A DNA stretch of 64,000 bases from GWF2-38-69 sp965228125 (lineage in GTDB: Bacteria > Verrucomicrobiota > Lentisphaeria > Victivallales > GWF2-38-69). The notes under the pieces were generated by a model. The model was given only the letters and a program-made list of their open reading frames with translations. It did no database searches and was not told the origin of the DNA. Shown in pieces: positions 19,665-28,682 of this stretch. Every line of letters starts with the position of its first letter. The stretch's first letter is position 1. The stretch is from NCBI GenBank assembly GCA_965228125.1, contig OZ245791.1:2356001-2420000 (forward strand), read 5' to 3'. The position numbers were made by a program, and so were the translations under genes.

Positions 19665-21020
19665 TTATGAAACCATTATATTTTCTTCCGCATACTTTGG
19701 AGCCGTACTTTTGGTGTTTGTCAAAGAGTATGCAATTGTTAATAATCCGACTCTGCCGAGGAACATTAGCATAATAATGATAATTTTGCCTTCAGGATTA
19801 AGGCTGGCAGTTGTTCCTGTGCTGAGGCCTACTGTAGCTATAGCAGACACCGATTCGAAAGTATAATTCAAGAATTCCCGTTTCATCTCATGAGCCGTGT
19901 CTGTTGTTTGGAAAATGAGAAGAAAAATTACGGCTGTTGTTAATATTGCTATTGCTATTACAAGGAGAGACAATGCTTTAGAGATTGATTCATGAGAGAT
20001 GGTTCTCTTGAAAACATTGACACTTGAATTGCCTTTAAGCCTATTGAAAAGAATCAGAAACAGCAAAGCCAGGGTTGTTGTTTTAACGCCTCCGCCGGCT
20101 GAACCGGGGGACGCACCTATGAACATCAGAAAAATGAGTATCAATAGAGTCGGCGCTCTAAGCAAAGGAATATTTACTGTACTGAACCCTGCGGTTCTAG
20201 AGCTTACAGATTGAAAAAAACTGGACAAAAATTTTTCCTTAAATGAAAAAGTTGCCATGCAGTTATCATTTTCGAGTATCCAAAAAAAGACGAAGCCAAA
20301 AAGTATAAGGAGAGCCGAGGTTATCAATACGATTTTGCTGTGCAGCGAAAACTTCATTCTCCCTTTGCCTTGTCTATGCAATAGCATTTCATAAACCTCA
20401 ATTATGACCAGGAATCCAATGCCGCCGATTATGATGAGGGAAGACATGACTAAGTTTACTGAGATGTTCCCTCTATATTGGGAAAGGCTGTCGGGAAATA
20501 GGGAAAAACCGGCGTTGCAGAAAGCTGAAACCGAATGAAAAACTGCGTAATATATGCCTTTTAAAAATCCCATTTCTTTTACGAAGGTAAGGCTGAGAAT
20601 CAATGCCCCAATCCCTTCAATCATCAACGTCATTTTTATGATTCGGTTTATCATAGCCTTAAATGAACCTGTACGGGTTTGGTAAGTAAGTGTTTCTTCT
20701 ATGACGAGCCTTTCATTGCCGCTTATGCTTTGTTTGAAAAAGAGGAACAGATAAATAGAAAATGTCATGATGCCCAAACCGCCTATTTGTATCAGAAAAA
20801 GGATGACTAATTGACCGAAGAGTGTAAAAGTCTTTCCAATGTCAACGATGGTTAAACCCGTGACGCATTGGGCAGAAGTGGCAGTGAAAAGGGCATCAAG
20901 GAATGATAGTGTGTCTCCTTTTACAGCAATATCTGTTGATAGTAAAAAAGCACCTAACAATATAGATAAAATATAACTGACAGCCAGAAGCCGGCCTGGA
21001 GTAAGTTTTCTTATCCTCAT
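19665..21020 (-). CDS. ktrB: KtrB/TrkH-type potassium channel subunit
   Basis: 451 aa membrane protein with the four filter loops of the Trk/Ktr/HKT family: QCVTGLTIVDIG (about 50), SAFCNAGFSLFPDS (about 165), SSRTAGFSTVN (about 270) and ATVGLSTGTT (about 397). It also has the GASPGSAGGGVKTTT signature. It makes a sodium- or proton-coupled K+ uptake system with KtrA. A TATAAT lies about 60 nt upstream of the start, but no convincing -35 box could be placed. Confidence 0.94.
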   Translation of the reverse strand: MRIRKLTPGRLLAVSYILSILLGAFLLSTDIAVKGDTLSFLDALFTATSAQCVTGLTIVDIGKTFTLFGQLVILFLIQIGGLGIMTFSIYLFLFFKQSISGNERLVIEETLTYQTRTGSFKAMINRIIKMTLMIEGIGALILSLTFVKEMGFLKGIYYAVFHSVSAFCNAGFSLFPDSLSQYRGNISVNLVMSSLIIIGGIGFLVIIEVYEMLLHRQGKGRMKFSLHSKIVLITSALLILFGFVFFWILENDNCMATFSFKEKFLSSFFQSVSSRTAGFSTVNIPLLRAPTLLILIFLMFIGASPGSAGGGVKTTTLALLFLILFNRLKGNSSVNVFKRTISHESISKALSLLVIAIAILTTAVIFLLIFQTTDTAHEMKREFLNYTFESVSAIATVGLSTGTTASLNPEGKIIIIMLMFLGRVGLLTIAYSLTNTKSTAPKYAEENIMVS

Positions 21021-21115
21021 AACTAAAATATCATTTTTTAATGTCTAGCTTTTGGGTTTCTCCTAAATTATATGCTATGAAGTCCGTTTTGCCCTGCAAA
21101 GAGTTAAGTTTGTCC

Positions 21116-23362
21116 TCAATATAATGAATAGTTTAGGTTGAAAGCGTGGGTCTTTGGCTCATTAGGTTCGGCATTTAACAAGTCATAGAAAAGCGAGAAC
21201 TCCTCAAAGCCGTCAGCTTTGAAAACTTTTACCCCGTAGATATAGCAAAGGCCGGTTTTTGTGTCTTTCTTTATGATATAGCCGATATCTTTTTTATCCT
21301 TTATGAGTCCTTTGGCCGGCAGATAGGCCCTTGTAGCTAGAAGGAAAGGCCTGCCGAATTTGTAGATTTCTACAGGAACAGAGCTTTTGGAGCAGAATTT
21401 TTGTATTTCTTCTTTTTCCAATTCAATCCATGACTGAACGGTTTTAAGGCTGAAGTTGGCTTTTATTGCAGAGTTTTTCACTTCTTTTGCTGCAAGAGAA
21501 TTAACAGTAGGTAACGGGTAAGATGTCGAGATATTTAACCCTTTAAATTTTAAAAGCATTTCAAATTGATACAACGATGTAATTCTGAAATTTTTAATGC
21601 CTTTATCTATGGCAATACGAATTTTTCTTTCAATTCTGGCAATATCATGTTCGAAACAATATTCAGGAAGAGTTACCTCCTGAGTCCTGGAATCAAACTC
21701 GTCAAGCGTGTTGGAAATTACCGCATCTTCTATAGGAGATGCGACTCCCTCAGGAAGAAGTGTTGTTTTTCTCGGTTGAGGCACTCCCTGTTTTGCTGGC
21801 TGTTTTTCGGAAGTGTAATCGGCTTTGAAGCTGGCTATACCTTTTATGGATTCCATGAAGAATAAAGATTCATCGAGCCTTGGAATAAGCCAATCCCAGA
21901 ATTCTCTTCTTTTTTGTTTTAACACACTCGATGGAATGAAGAGTTTGTCCAGGATGGAAACTTCTATTTTGCCAGTCTCGTACAGATCGGATTTAGTCGA
22001 AGTAAATTCTTCTTCGACAGCAGTTTTTGATATGGGCTGATTCCTGGCTTCAGATATGGCGTCCGAATCAGTCCATTGAAGATGCTCGAAATTCGATACT
22101 TTGACTTTTAATCCCGTCTTGGCGACTGATATAGACAGATCGACTTTGTGTTTCAGCAGAGGAAGATGAGATATAGCAGAAACCATATCGCCGCCGCTTT
22201 CGCCTATTTTATAGATAATACCGTTGGGGGGGATTTCTTTCTGGCACTTGATGAAACAGGATGTTCCTTTTCCGCATTGTGTTTTTAGTTCCTGGTTCAC
22301 AAATATTTCAGTTACTGTGAATGCTTCCCCTTCTTCTCCGCTCTGAGGTTGAACCCTTACTCTGTCACCGATGTGAATAAAACTTGTGATTAAAGCTCTG
22401 AATCCACCATTTTTAGGTTCGATCACCCTGCCGCATTCTTTGCCTGCGATCCCGAGGGCATTTGGTTCAATCATATCCTTAAATGCATCTCTGGTGTTGA
22501 ATCCTTCAACCCATTTTCTGCCCAATGCGCCCTGAAGAATTTGTTTTGATTTTGAGAGCACCGAGGGCGAATCTGAATCAAGGACTGCCCTGTAAGCTGA
22601 AACGACAGTTTTTATGTAGTCGGGTTTTCTAAGGCGGCCCTCAATCTTTAGTGAAGTTATTCCTATTTGTTTGTATATAGAAATGTTGTCTATTGCGCAC
22701 AAATCTTTAGTAGACAGAGCGTAAATAGTTCCTGTGTCGGATGTATACGGCTTTCTGCAAGGCTGTTTGCATTTGCCTCTATTGCCGCTGTAACCGCCTG
22801 TCCATGATGACAAGATACAGCTTCCTGAGATGGAACAGCAGAGAGCGCCGTGAATGAAAACTTCCAGTTCGAGCGAAGAATTCCTTTTGATCTCCCTGAT
22901 CTCGTCCAAAGTGATTTGGCGCTCAAGGACTACTCGTTTGATACCGAGTTTTTTTGCAAAATTCACTCCGGCACTGTTGTGGATGCCCATCTGGGTCGAG
23001 GCATGGATATTCAGTGACGGGAAATAGTTTTTTATTAGGTGAAGGATACCGAGATCCTGAACTATTACCGCATCTGGTTTCAGCTTTGATACTTCAAATA
23101 AACTTCTGGCTGCTTCTTCAACCTCGGATTCTTTAATCAGAGTGTTAAATGTCAGATAGACTTTCTTCGAGAATTTGTGGGCGTAGGCTATCATTTTAGA
23201 CATTTCTTCGAGCGTAAAATTCTCTGTTCGTTCTCTGGCGTTAAACTTTGCTAAGCCTCCATAAACGGCATCGGCTCCATAATCAATGGCTGTTATTCCT
23301 GCGGCCAGGCTTCCTGCCGGTGCGAGAAGTTCGGGTTTCTTTTTTTGAAAGGGTTTGGTCAT
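21116..23362 (-). CDS. rlhA: U32 family protein, RlhA-like (23S rRNA hydroxylation)
   Basis: 748 aa. The N-terminal U32 domain begins LLAPAGSLAAGITAI and contains the U32 signature EVFIHGALCCSISGSC (about 170-185) and GNRGKCKQPCR with the cluster-type Cys residues. The C-terminal part fits the DUF3656-type extension seen in RlhA, which makes 5-hydroxycytidine in 23S rRNA. The length is somewhat above E. coli RlhA (about 650). Family members once annotated as collagenases are now seen as RNA modification enzymes. The ATG overlaps the CDF gene stop by one base (TAATG), so translation is coupled. Confidence 0.82.
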   Translation of the reverse strand: MTKPFQKKKPELLAPAGSLAAGITAIDYGADAVYGGLAKFNARERTENFTLEEMSKMIAYAHKFSKKVYLTFNTLIKESEVEEAARSLFEVSKLKPDAVIVQDLGILHLIKNYFPSLNIHASTQMGIHNSAGVNFAKKLGIKRVVLERQITLDEIREIKRNSSLELEVFIHGALCCSISGSCILSSWTGGYSGNRGKCKQPCRKPYTSDTGTIYALSTKDLCAIDNISIYKQIGITSLKIEGRLRKPDYIKTVVSAYRAVLDSDSPSVLSKSKQILQGALGRKWVEGFNTRDAFKDMIEPNALGIAGKECGRVIEPKNGGFRALITSFIHIGDRVRVQPQSGEEGEAFTVTEIFVNQELKTQCGKGTSCFIKCQKEIPPNGIIYKIGESGGDMVSAISHLPLLKHKVDLSISVAKTGLKVKVSNFEHLQWTDSDAISEARNQPISKTAVEEEFTSTKSDLYETGKIEVSILDKLFIPSSVLKQKRREFWDWLIPRLDESLFFMESIKGIASFKADYTSEKQPAKQGVPQPRKTTLLPEGVASPIEDAVISNTLDEFDSRTQEVTLPEYCFEHDIARIERKIRIAIDKGIKNFRITSLYQFEMLLKFKGLNISTSYPLPTVNSLAAKEVKNSAIKANFSLKTVQSWIELEKEEIQKFCSKSSVPVEIYKFGRPFLLATRAYLPAKGLIKDKKDIGYIIKKDTKTGLCYIYGVKVFKADGFEEFSLFYDLLNAEPNEPKTHAFNLNYSLY

Positions 23363-24300
23363 TATATTAGTTCCTTTGATTTACACTTTGCGGTTTCCAT
23401 CTGGAGGGTAGTATGAGTTATACCAAAATCCTCCTTTAGGATTTTCTCTGCATCATGAAGTAGTTTGTCAGTGTCTGAATTAATGGCGTTTATTGTCTCA
23501 ATATGAGCTTCGAAATGAACGAGTTTATCAGTAAGCATCCAGAGATGGCAATGATGGATGTTGGATATTTGCGGGAGGGATTCAAGAGCTGTTTTGATGT
23601 CGTTTAAAGAGATATTATCAGGTTTGCCCATCATAAGGATGATGAGTGCATGTTTTAGAATTTTAAAAGACTCGGCAGCGATGTAAATTGATATGGCGAT
23701 AGTCAGAAGAGGGTCTAGCCAATAAATACTCCAATAATGGATGCAGACAGCCCCGAGAAGAACAGCCATGCTTGTGACCGCATCACTAAAGAGGTGAAGA
23801 TAAGCAGATTTAAGGTTTAGGCTGTTTTTGGATTCAGGCCTTAGCAGTAACGCTCCGGCAATATTAGCAACAAGCCCAATAAGAGCTACGATGAACATTA
23901 CTTTAGCGCCGATGGTATTTGGATGGTAAAACCTCTCGACAGCTTCTAAAATCAGAAAAAAACTTATAATAAGCAGTGCTGAAGCATTAATTAAAGCCGC
24001 CAGGATTTCGGCTCGTTTGAATCCGAATGTAAACTCTTCTGTTTTAGATATTTTGCTTATTTTTATAGCAATATAAGATATGATGATGGCTACTGCGTCC
24101 GAGAAGTTATGAAGCGCATCGGAAATGAGTGACAAACTTCCTGAGATCAAACCTCCTATGACTTCAGCTAATCCGATTATCAGATTAAGGATGATAGTGA
24201 ACCCCACTTTAAAACTGGAAGTACTTTCATCTATATGTGAATGTGTGTGGCCCTTATGGTTGTGATTGTGTTCATGGTCGTGTTGATCGTTGCAAGGCAT
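23362..24300 (-). CDS. CDF family divalent metal cation efflux transporter
   Basis: 312 aa. A His-rich N-terminus (HDHEHNHNHKGHTHSH) is followed by six membrane segments. Metal-site motifs are present in segments 2 and 5 (DALHNFSD and HLFSDA). A cytoplasmic C-terminal domain with HHCHLWML follows. It resembles ZitB/CzcD zinc exporters working by proton antiport at the inner membrane. It starts 5 nt after the dsbD stop and overlaps rlhA. Confidence 0.93.
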   Translation of the reverse strand: MPCNDQHDHEHNHNHKGHTHSHIDESTSSFKVGFTIILNLIIGLAEVIGGLISGSLSLISDALHNFSDAVAIIISYIAIKISKISKTEEFTFGFKRAEILAALINASALLIISFFLILEAVERFYHPNTIGAKVMFIVALIGLVANIAGALLLRPESKNSLNLKSAYLHLFSDAVTSMAVLLGAVCIHYWSIYWLDPLLTIAISIYIAAESFKILKHALIILMMGKPDNISLNDIKTALESLPQISNIHHCHLWMLTDKLVHFEAHIETINAINSDTDKLLHDAEKILKEDFGITHTTLQMETAKCKSKELI

Positions 24301-24305
24301 AGTTC

Positions 24306-26072
24306 TTAATGGGTATTTTTTACGTATTTATTGATAAGTTTAATAAGTCTATCAGCTTTTATTTCACCTGCGATGGTTGCATCGTCGATTTGGTTTCCTT
24401 TGTCGTCAAGAAATACGAAGTATGGTGGAGCAAATACATTATACTTGGCTTTCAATGCAGAGGAAGCTGCATCATTTTTTGTTATATCTGCCCTTATTGC
24501 GACAAAAGACTTAAGTTCATTTCTGACATCTAAATCCTTGAAAGTAGTTCCATCCATTTCCCTGCACGCTGTACACCAGGTAGCATAATAGTCTATGAGT
24601 ACGGGTTTTTTATCTTTGATTGCCTGGTCAATGAATCCTTGAAGCTCGGATGTGCTTGTAACGACATGAAATATATCGTCTTTTTGCGGTTGAGCTACTG
24701 AAGATGGTTCTTCTAAATTTGGTTCAATCGGAACTCTTTGTCCAATTATGAAAACATTTAGGATTATAATTATTCCAGAAAGCATAACGAGGAAAGCCAG
24801 ATACTTTCTGAACTTCTCCCATGCCGAACCCTTTTTGATAGGTTCAATAGCGCCCATATAAAAACCGGCACCGATTAGAAGAATTGCCCACAAGGTATTT
24901 GTCACAGTTATAGAAACGACTCTGGAAATCAGCCATATTGCCATTGCCAGCATAATGATTCCGATAAAATAGCGAACATACACCATCCATATTCCGGCTT
25001 TGAGAAAGAGTTTTCCTCCTGTTACTCCGGCGACTATCAGAAGCACGCCCATTCCGAGGGAAAGAAAGAAGAGGGCACTTCCGCCAAGGAGTATATTACC
25101 TGTGGATGCTATGTATATGAGCGATGCTGCGAGTGGTGCGCTTATGCACGGAGAAACGACCAGGCTGCTTATTGCGCCCATAAGAAATACCCCTATATAA
25201 GTGCCTTTCTTTGTTTTTTGGGAAGCTTTGTTGAGTTTGTTCATTATTGACGATGGCAATCGGAGTTCATATAAACCGAACAAACTTAATGAAAGCAGTA
25301 CGAAAATCAGACTGCACCCAAGGATTATCCAAAAGTTCTGCAATATAGACTGGACACTGTTTCCGAGCATCGCCGTGATGACCCCTGCCATGGTGTATGT
25401 AATTGCCATGCCCATAACATAGAATATTGAAAGGATTAAGGCCTTTAGTGTCTTTATATCTTTTTGCCCCATAATGATGCTGACGAGTATCGGTATCATA
25501 GGCAGTACGCAAGGGGTCAACGAAAGGAAAATCCCGAAGACAAAAAAGCCTGCGAGAATGAGCACTATGTTGTCGCTTTCAAGCAGATTCTGAACAGAAG
25601 ACAGAGTCGGAGAAGAGATTGATTTTAGTTTAGAGTCATGAGGCGGGGCAATAGAGATGGTTTTTGTTACTGGCGGATAACAAACTGATGATTCTTTGCA
25701 TCCCTGATAGTTAAACACAATATCCGTGTCGTTTTTGCCCCAGTGTTCAACGGGGATATCTACTGTCAGTTTATTTTTATAGATATCATAATTGCCTAGA
25801 ACATCGCTGTGTTCAGGTATGCCTTTTGGAAGGTTTATTTTTCCTAATACCGTCCCATTGCCGTTTCCCAACGAAATAGAAATCTCGCTCTTGTACAGAT
25901 GGTATCCGTCGGCAATATTCCACTGCGCCTGAATGGTTGAGCCGTTTAGCCTCCGGGCAGTAAGCTTAAATGCTTCGTCTGCAGGCAGCGGTGCGGCAGA
26001 TAGAATTCCATTTAGTAAAGTGACGGCAGCCAGCAGCAATAAAAAAGATAAATATTTTTGATTCTTAAACAT
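24306..26072 (-). CDS. dsbD: Thiol:disulfide interchange protein DsbD
   Basis: 588 aa. It has a signal peptide (about 1-26), then an N-terminal periplasmic domain with the Cys pair in GCKESSVCYPP (about 130). Eight membrane segments follow, with Cys in LTPCVLPMIP and VSPCISAPL. The C-terminal thioredoxin domain has the active site WCTAC (about 498-502). It carries electrons from cytoplasmic thioredoxin to periplasmic substrates such as DsbC or CcmG. It is first in a tight cluster with the CDF exporter and rlhA. Confidence 0.95.
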   Translation of the reverse strand: MFKNQKYLSFLLLLAAVTLLNGILSAAPLPADEAFKLTARRLNGSTIQAQWNIADGYHLYKSEISISLGNGNGTVLGKINLPKGIPEHSDVLGNYDIYKNKLTVDIPVEHWGKNDTDIVFNYQGCKESSVCYPPVTKTISIAPPHDSKLKSISSPTLSSVQNLLESDNIVLILAGFFVFGIFLSLTPCVLPMIPILVSIIMGQKDIKTLKALILSIFYVMGMAITYTMAGVITAMLGNSVQSILQNFWIILGCSLIFVLLSLSLFGLYELRLPSSIMNKLNKASQKTKKGTYIGVFLMGAISSLVVSPCISAPLAASLIYIASTGNILLGGSALFFLSLGMGVLLIVAGVTGGKLFLKAGIWMVYVRYFIGIIMLAMAIWLISRVVSITVTNTLWAILLIGAGFYMGAIEPIKKGSAWEKFRKYLAFLVMLSGIIIILNVFIIGQRVPIEPNLEEPSSVAQPQKDDIFHVVTSTSELQGFIDQAIKDKKPVLIDYYATWCTACREMDGTTFKDLDVRNELKSFVAIRADITKNDAASSALKAKYNVFAPPYFVFLDDKGNQIDDATIAGEIKADRLIKLINKYVKNTH

Positions 26073-26256
26073 ATCGACTTTTTATAAAAAACATGAGAAT
26101 AAAGCAAAAAGTTTCTTCATCTAGGATATGTCACAAGCGTAAAAAGTAAATCAAACGAAGGAATTTTGAACTTATATTCGTTCTGCGGTCTGTTAGTTTT
26201 TTGCATTATCAAATATAATTATCCAATTAAATGTTTAAGATTAAATAAGGATTCTG

Positions 26257-27450
26257 ATGCTTAAAAAGGCTTATTTTGTATTCTCGATGTCGTTCATGAT
26301 AGTAGGTACCTGTATCGGGGTAGGGTTGCTTGGTTTGCCTCTGGAAGCAGGGAAGGCAGGTTTTATTTTTTCCTTGATTGGCCTTGCTCTGTGTTGGTTC
26401 CTGATGGTTTCGACCGGATGGATAATGATTTACAGGTTGATTAATGGCAATGCAGTAATTACTGATATGGCAAATGTTTATGACCGCGACCTTGGGGGAT
26501 GGGCCAAACACCTGAACACTCTCGGATATGTACTTACGTTTTACGGGCTTATTGTTGCTCATCTATGTGGAGCTTCAATGATTTTAATAACTATCTTTCC
26601 GGGGTTGAACAGTATCCCAAACATAATGGAAATAATTACCGTAACTTATTTTATCGTTAGCACCTTCATAGTTTTTTGCGGGATGAAGACGGTCAGCAAA
26701 TTTAATTCCCTTTTTGCCGTAATGCTGTTTTTCCTTTTCTTTATGATGGTTTTCAAGGTTATACCCCATGTGTCATCAGGAAACCTTGCGCATTTTAGCA
26801 TTAAGGAGTTTCCGCTTGAACTTCCTATCCTGATTACCGCATTGGGTTTTCAGCCTGTTCTACCGTCAATTTGTGCTCATTGCAAACAGGTTGGATTTGG
26901 GAAAAAGGGCTTGATTTTGATATATGCAGCGGGCACCATTTTTATTTTTTTGGTTAACTTTATATGGCTTTTTGCAGTAATCGGCACTCTTCCGCTTACC
27001 TCTCCTGACCATGTTTCGATTATTGATGCCTTCAAACAGGGGTTGCCTGTCACTGTCCCTTTGTCCAAAGTGATAGGTTCCAACATAATAACTTTTCTCG
27101 CGATGTTTTTTAGTTTTTTTGTGATAACTACTTCTTATTTCGGCCTTGGAATTGGTTTCTTGAATTACATGAAGGATCTGTCATCCAAGTATATTAAAAG
27201 GAATATTTTTACTGACTTCATGATAACCTTCTTTATTCCTCTTCTGGTTGCTTTAATATATCCTGATGCTTTTCTTAAAATGCTGGACGTTGTGGGAGGT
27301 TTCGGTGTAGTGTTGATATTTGGTTTTCTTCCCGGGTTTCTGGCTATTAAGCGATGCAATCCTTCTTACATCAGGAAGCTTGGGGTATTTGCTATTATTG
27401 TAAGTGCAATTATCTTTTCAATAGAATTCTATCTTACCTTCATCAAATAG
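26257..27450 (+). CDS. Aromatic amino acid permease (HAAAP family, TyrP/Mtr-like)
   Basis: 397 aa with about 11 membrane segments. The N-terminal motif GTCIGVGLLGLP (about 17-28) matches the unwound helix of HAAAP (APC superfamily) proton symporters for Trp and Tyr. GFQPVLPSICAHCKQ (about 197) corresponds to the conserved mid-protein motif. The Shine-Dalgarno AAGGA precedes the ATG. It is divergent from dsbD and followed 33 nt later by the dus gene. Substrate assignment is by family only. Confidence 0.87.
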   Translation: MLKKAYFVFSMSFMIVGTCIGVGLLGLPLEAGKAGFIFSLIGLALCWFLMVSTGWIMIYRLINGNAVITDMANVYDRDLGGWAKHLNTLGYVLTFYGLIVAHLCGASMILITIFPGLNSIPNIMEIITVTYFIVSTFIVFCGMKTVSKFNSLFAVMLFFLFFMMVFKVIPHVSSGNLAHFSIKEFPLELPILITALGFQPVLPSICAHCKQVGFGKKGLILIYAAGTIFIFLVNFIWLFAVIGTLPLTSPDHVSIIDAFKQGLPVTVPLSKVIGSNIITFLAMFFSFFVITTSYFGLGIGFLNYMKDLSSKYIKRNIFTDFMITFFIPLLVALIYPDAFLKMLDVVGGFGVVLIFGFLPGFLAIKRCNPSYIRKLGVFAIIVSAIIFSIEFYLTFIK

Positions 27451-27482
27451 TTCTTTATATATTTAAATCCTCTTAATATTTT

Positions 27483-28478
27483 ATGACAGTGTATTCAGAT
27501 GATGCCGTTATTCTTGCGCCGCTTGCCGGTTATACGGACGTCCCTTACAGGTTATCAGCAAGAAGGCACGGTTGCTTTTATGCCTTTACGGAAATGGTTG
27601 ATGTTTCATCCTTGGTTCATTCTCTTAAGAGAAGCGTGAAATTCCTAAAGAGGGATGACACTGAGAAATGGCTTGGCATTCAGTTGGTGGGCAGGAAAAT
27701 TGATGAAATGTACAAGGCTGTGGAGATTGTCAACGAATATAATTTCGATGTTCTTGATCTTAACATGGGATGTCCGACGCCAAAAGTTGCCAAGAGAGGC
27801 AAAGGGGCCGGCCTTGCCAAAGAAATAGACTTGGCCATGAGGCTTATTGATATAATGGTTAAACATTCGAAGTTTCCAGTCACGGCCAAAATCAGAATAC
27901 AAGATACGGTTTGTCCCGAAAGCACTGTTTATCTGGCTAAACAGCTGGAATCGGCGGGAATTCAGGCATTAACCATCCATGGGAGGATGTATGAGGCTAT
28001 TTATTCCGGACCATGTTATCCTCAGATTATTTCTGCGGTTAGAGAAAACTTAAAGATTCAGGTGATAGCAAATGGCGGGGTATTTAACAAAGAAACCTAC
28101 GATGCTTTAAGAAGAGACTCAGGTTGCGGGGCTGTGATGGTTGCCAGAGGAGCTATGGGCAATCCATGGCTTTTTGAGGAAGCCAAAGGGATAGGCGACG
28201 GCTTTATAGAAACAGACGAGTTTGTTGACGAGATGCATAAACATATCTCTGATGTGGCCTCATATCACGGAGAGAAATTCGGAATGAGAATAGCCAGAAA
28301 AATTATTCTTGACTATCTTAAAGGAAGAGGCTATAGCGGAGAACTGAAATCAAGAGCATCAAAGATATCAACCATGGATGAATTTGAAATTTATCTTGAT
28401 GAAGTCAGGAAGGGGCCTTCAGAGCGGTTTGTGAAACAGTACACTTTGTGGAGAACTGGCAGGGCTGTCGTCCCTTGA
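27483..28478 (+). CDS. dus: tRNA-dihydrouridine synthase
   Basis: 331 aa FMN enzyme reducing uridines in the tRNA D-loop. The motif APLAGYTDVPYR is at the N-terminus. The catalytic Cys is in LNMGCPTPKV (about 98), next to KRGKGAGL. IANGGV and VARGAMGNPW are FMN-binding motifs. The subclass (DusA, B or C) cannot be fixed. It lies just downstream of the aromatic amino acid permease and may share its transcript. The 204 nt to kup holds no gene, only a small GGTTG/CAACC hairpin. Confidence 0.95.
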   Translation: MTVYSDDAVILAPLAGYTDVPYRLSARRHGCFYAFTEMVDVSSLVHSLKRSVKFLKRDDTEKWLGIQLVGRKIDEMYKAVEIVNEYNFDVLDLNMGCPTPKVAKRGKGAGLAKEIDLAMRLIDIMVKHSKFPVTAKIRIQDTVCPESTVYLAKQLESAGIQALTIHGRMYEAIYSGPCYPQIISAVRENLKIQVIANGGVFNKETYDALRRDSGCGAVMVARGAMGNPWLFEEAKGIGDGFIETDEFVDEMHKHISDVASYHGEKFGMRIARKIILDYLKGRGYSGELKSRASKISTMDEFEIYLDEVRKGPSERFVKQYTLWRTGRAVVP

Positions 28479-28682
28479 ATTTTTTCTTGAGAGTGGGTAA
28501 AAGCCCTATTTCGAGCAAAGTAGGTATCCCATATCAATCGTCACCTTGAAAATTCAGAAAAATGATGGATTTTAAGATTCAGTGTCTGATTAAGTCTGGC
28601 TCAGTCTTGGATTGAGGTTGCATCAACCAAAAGTGTTTTTATCTTTTCCGGATAATTATTATAAATTGAAAGATTATTTGTT

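Noticed and set aside
28479..28682. c-di-AMP or other riboswitch upstream of kup
   Set aside because: Only a small 5-bp hairpin is visible. I could not match the conserved core of any riboswitch class.
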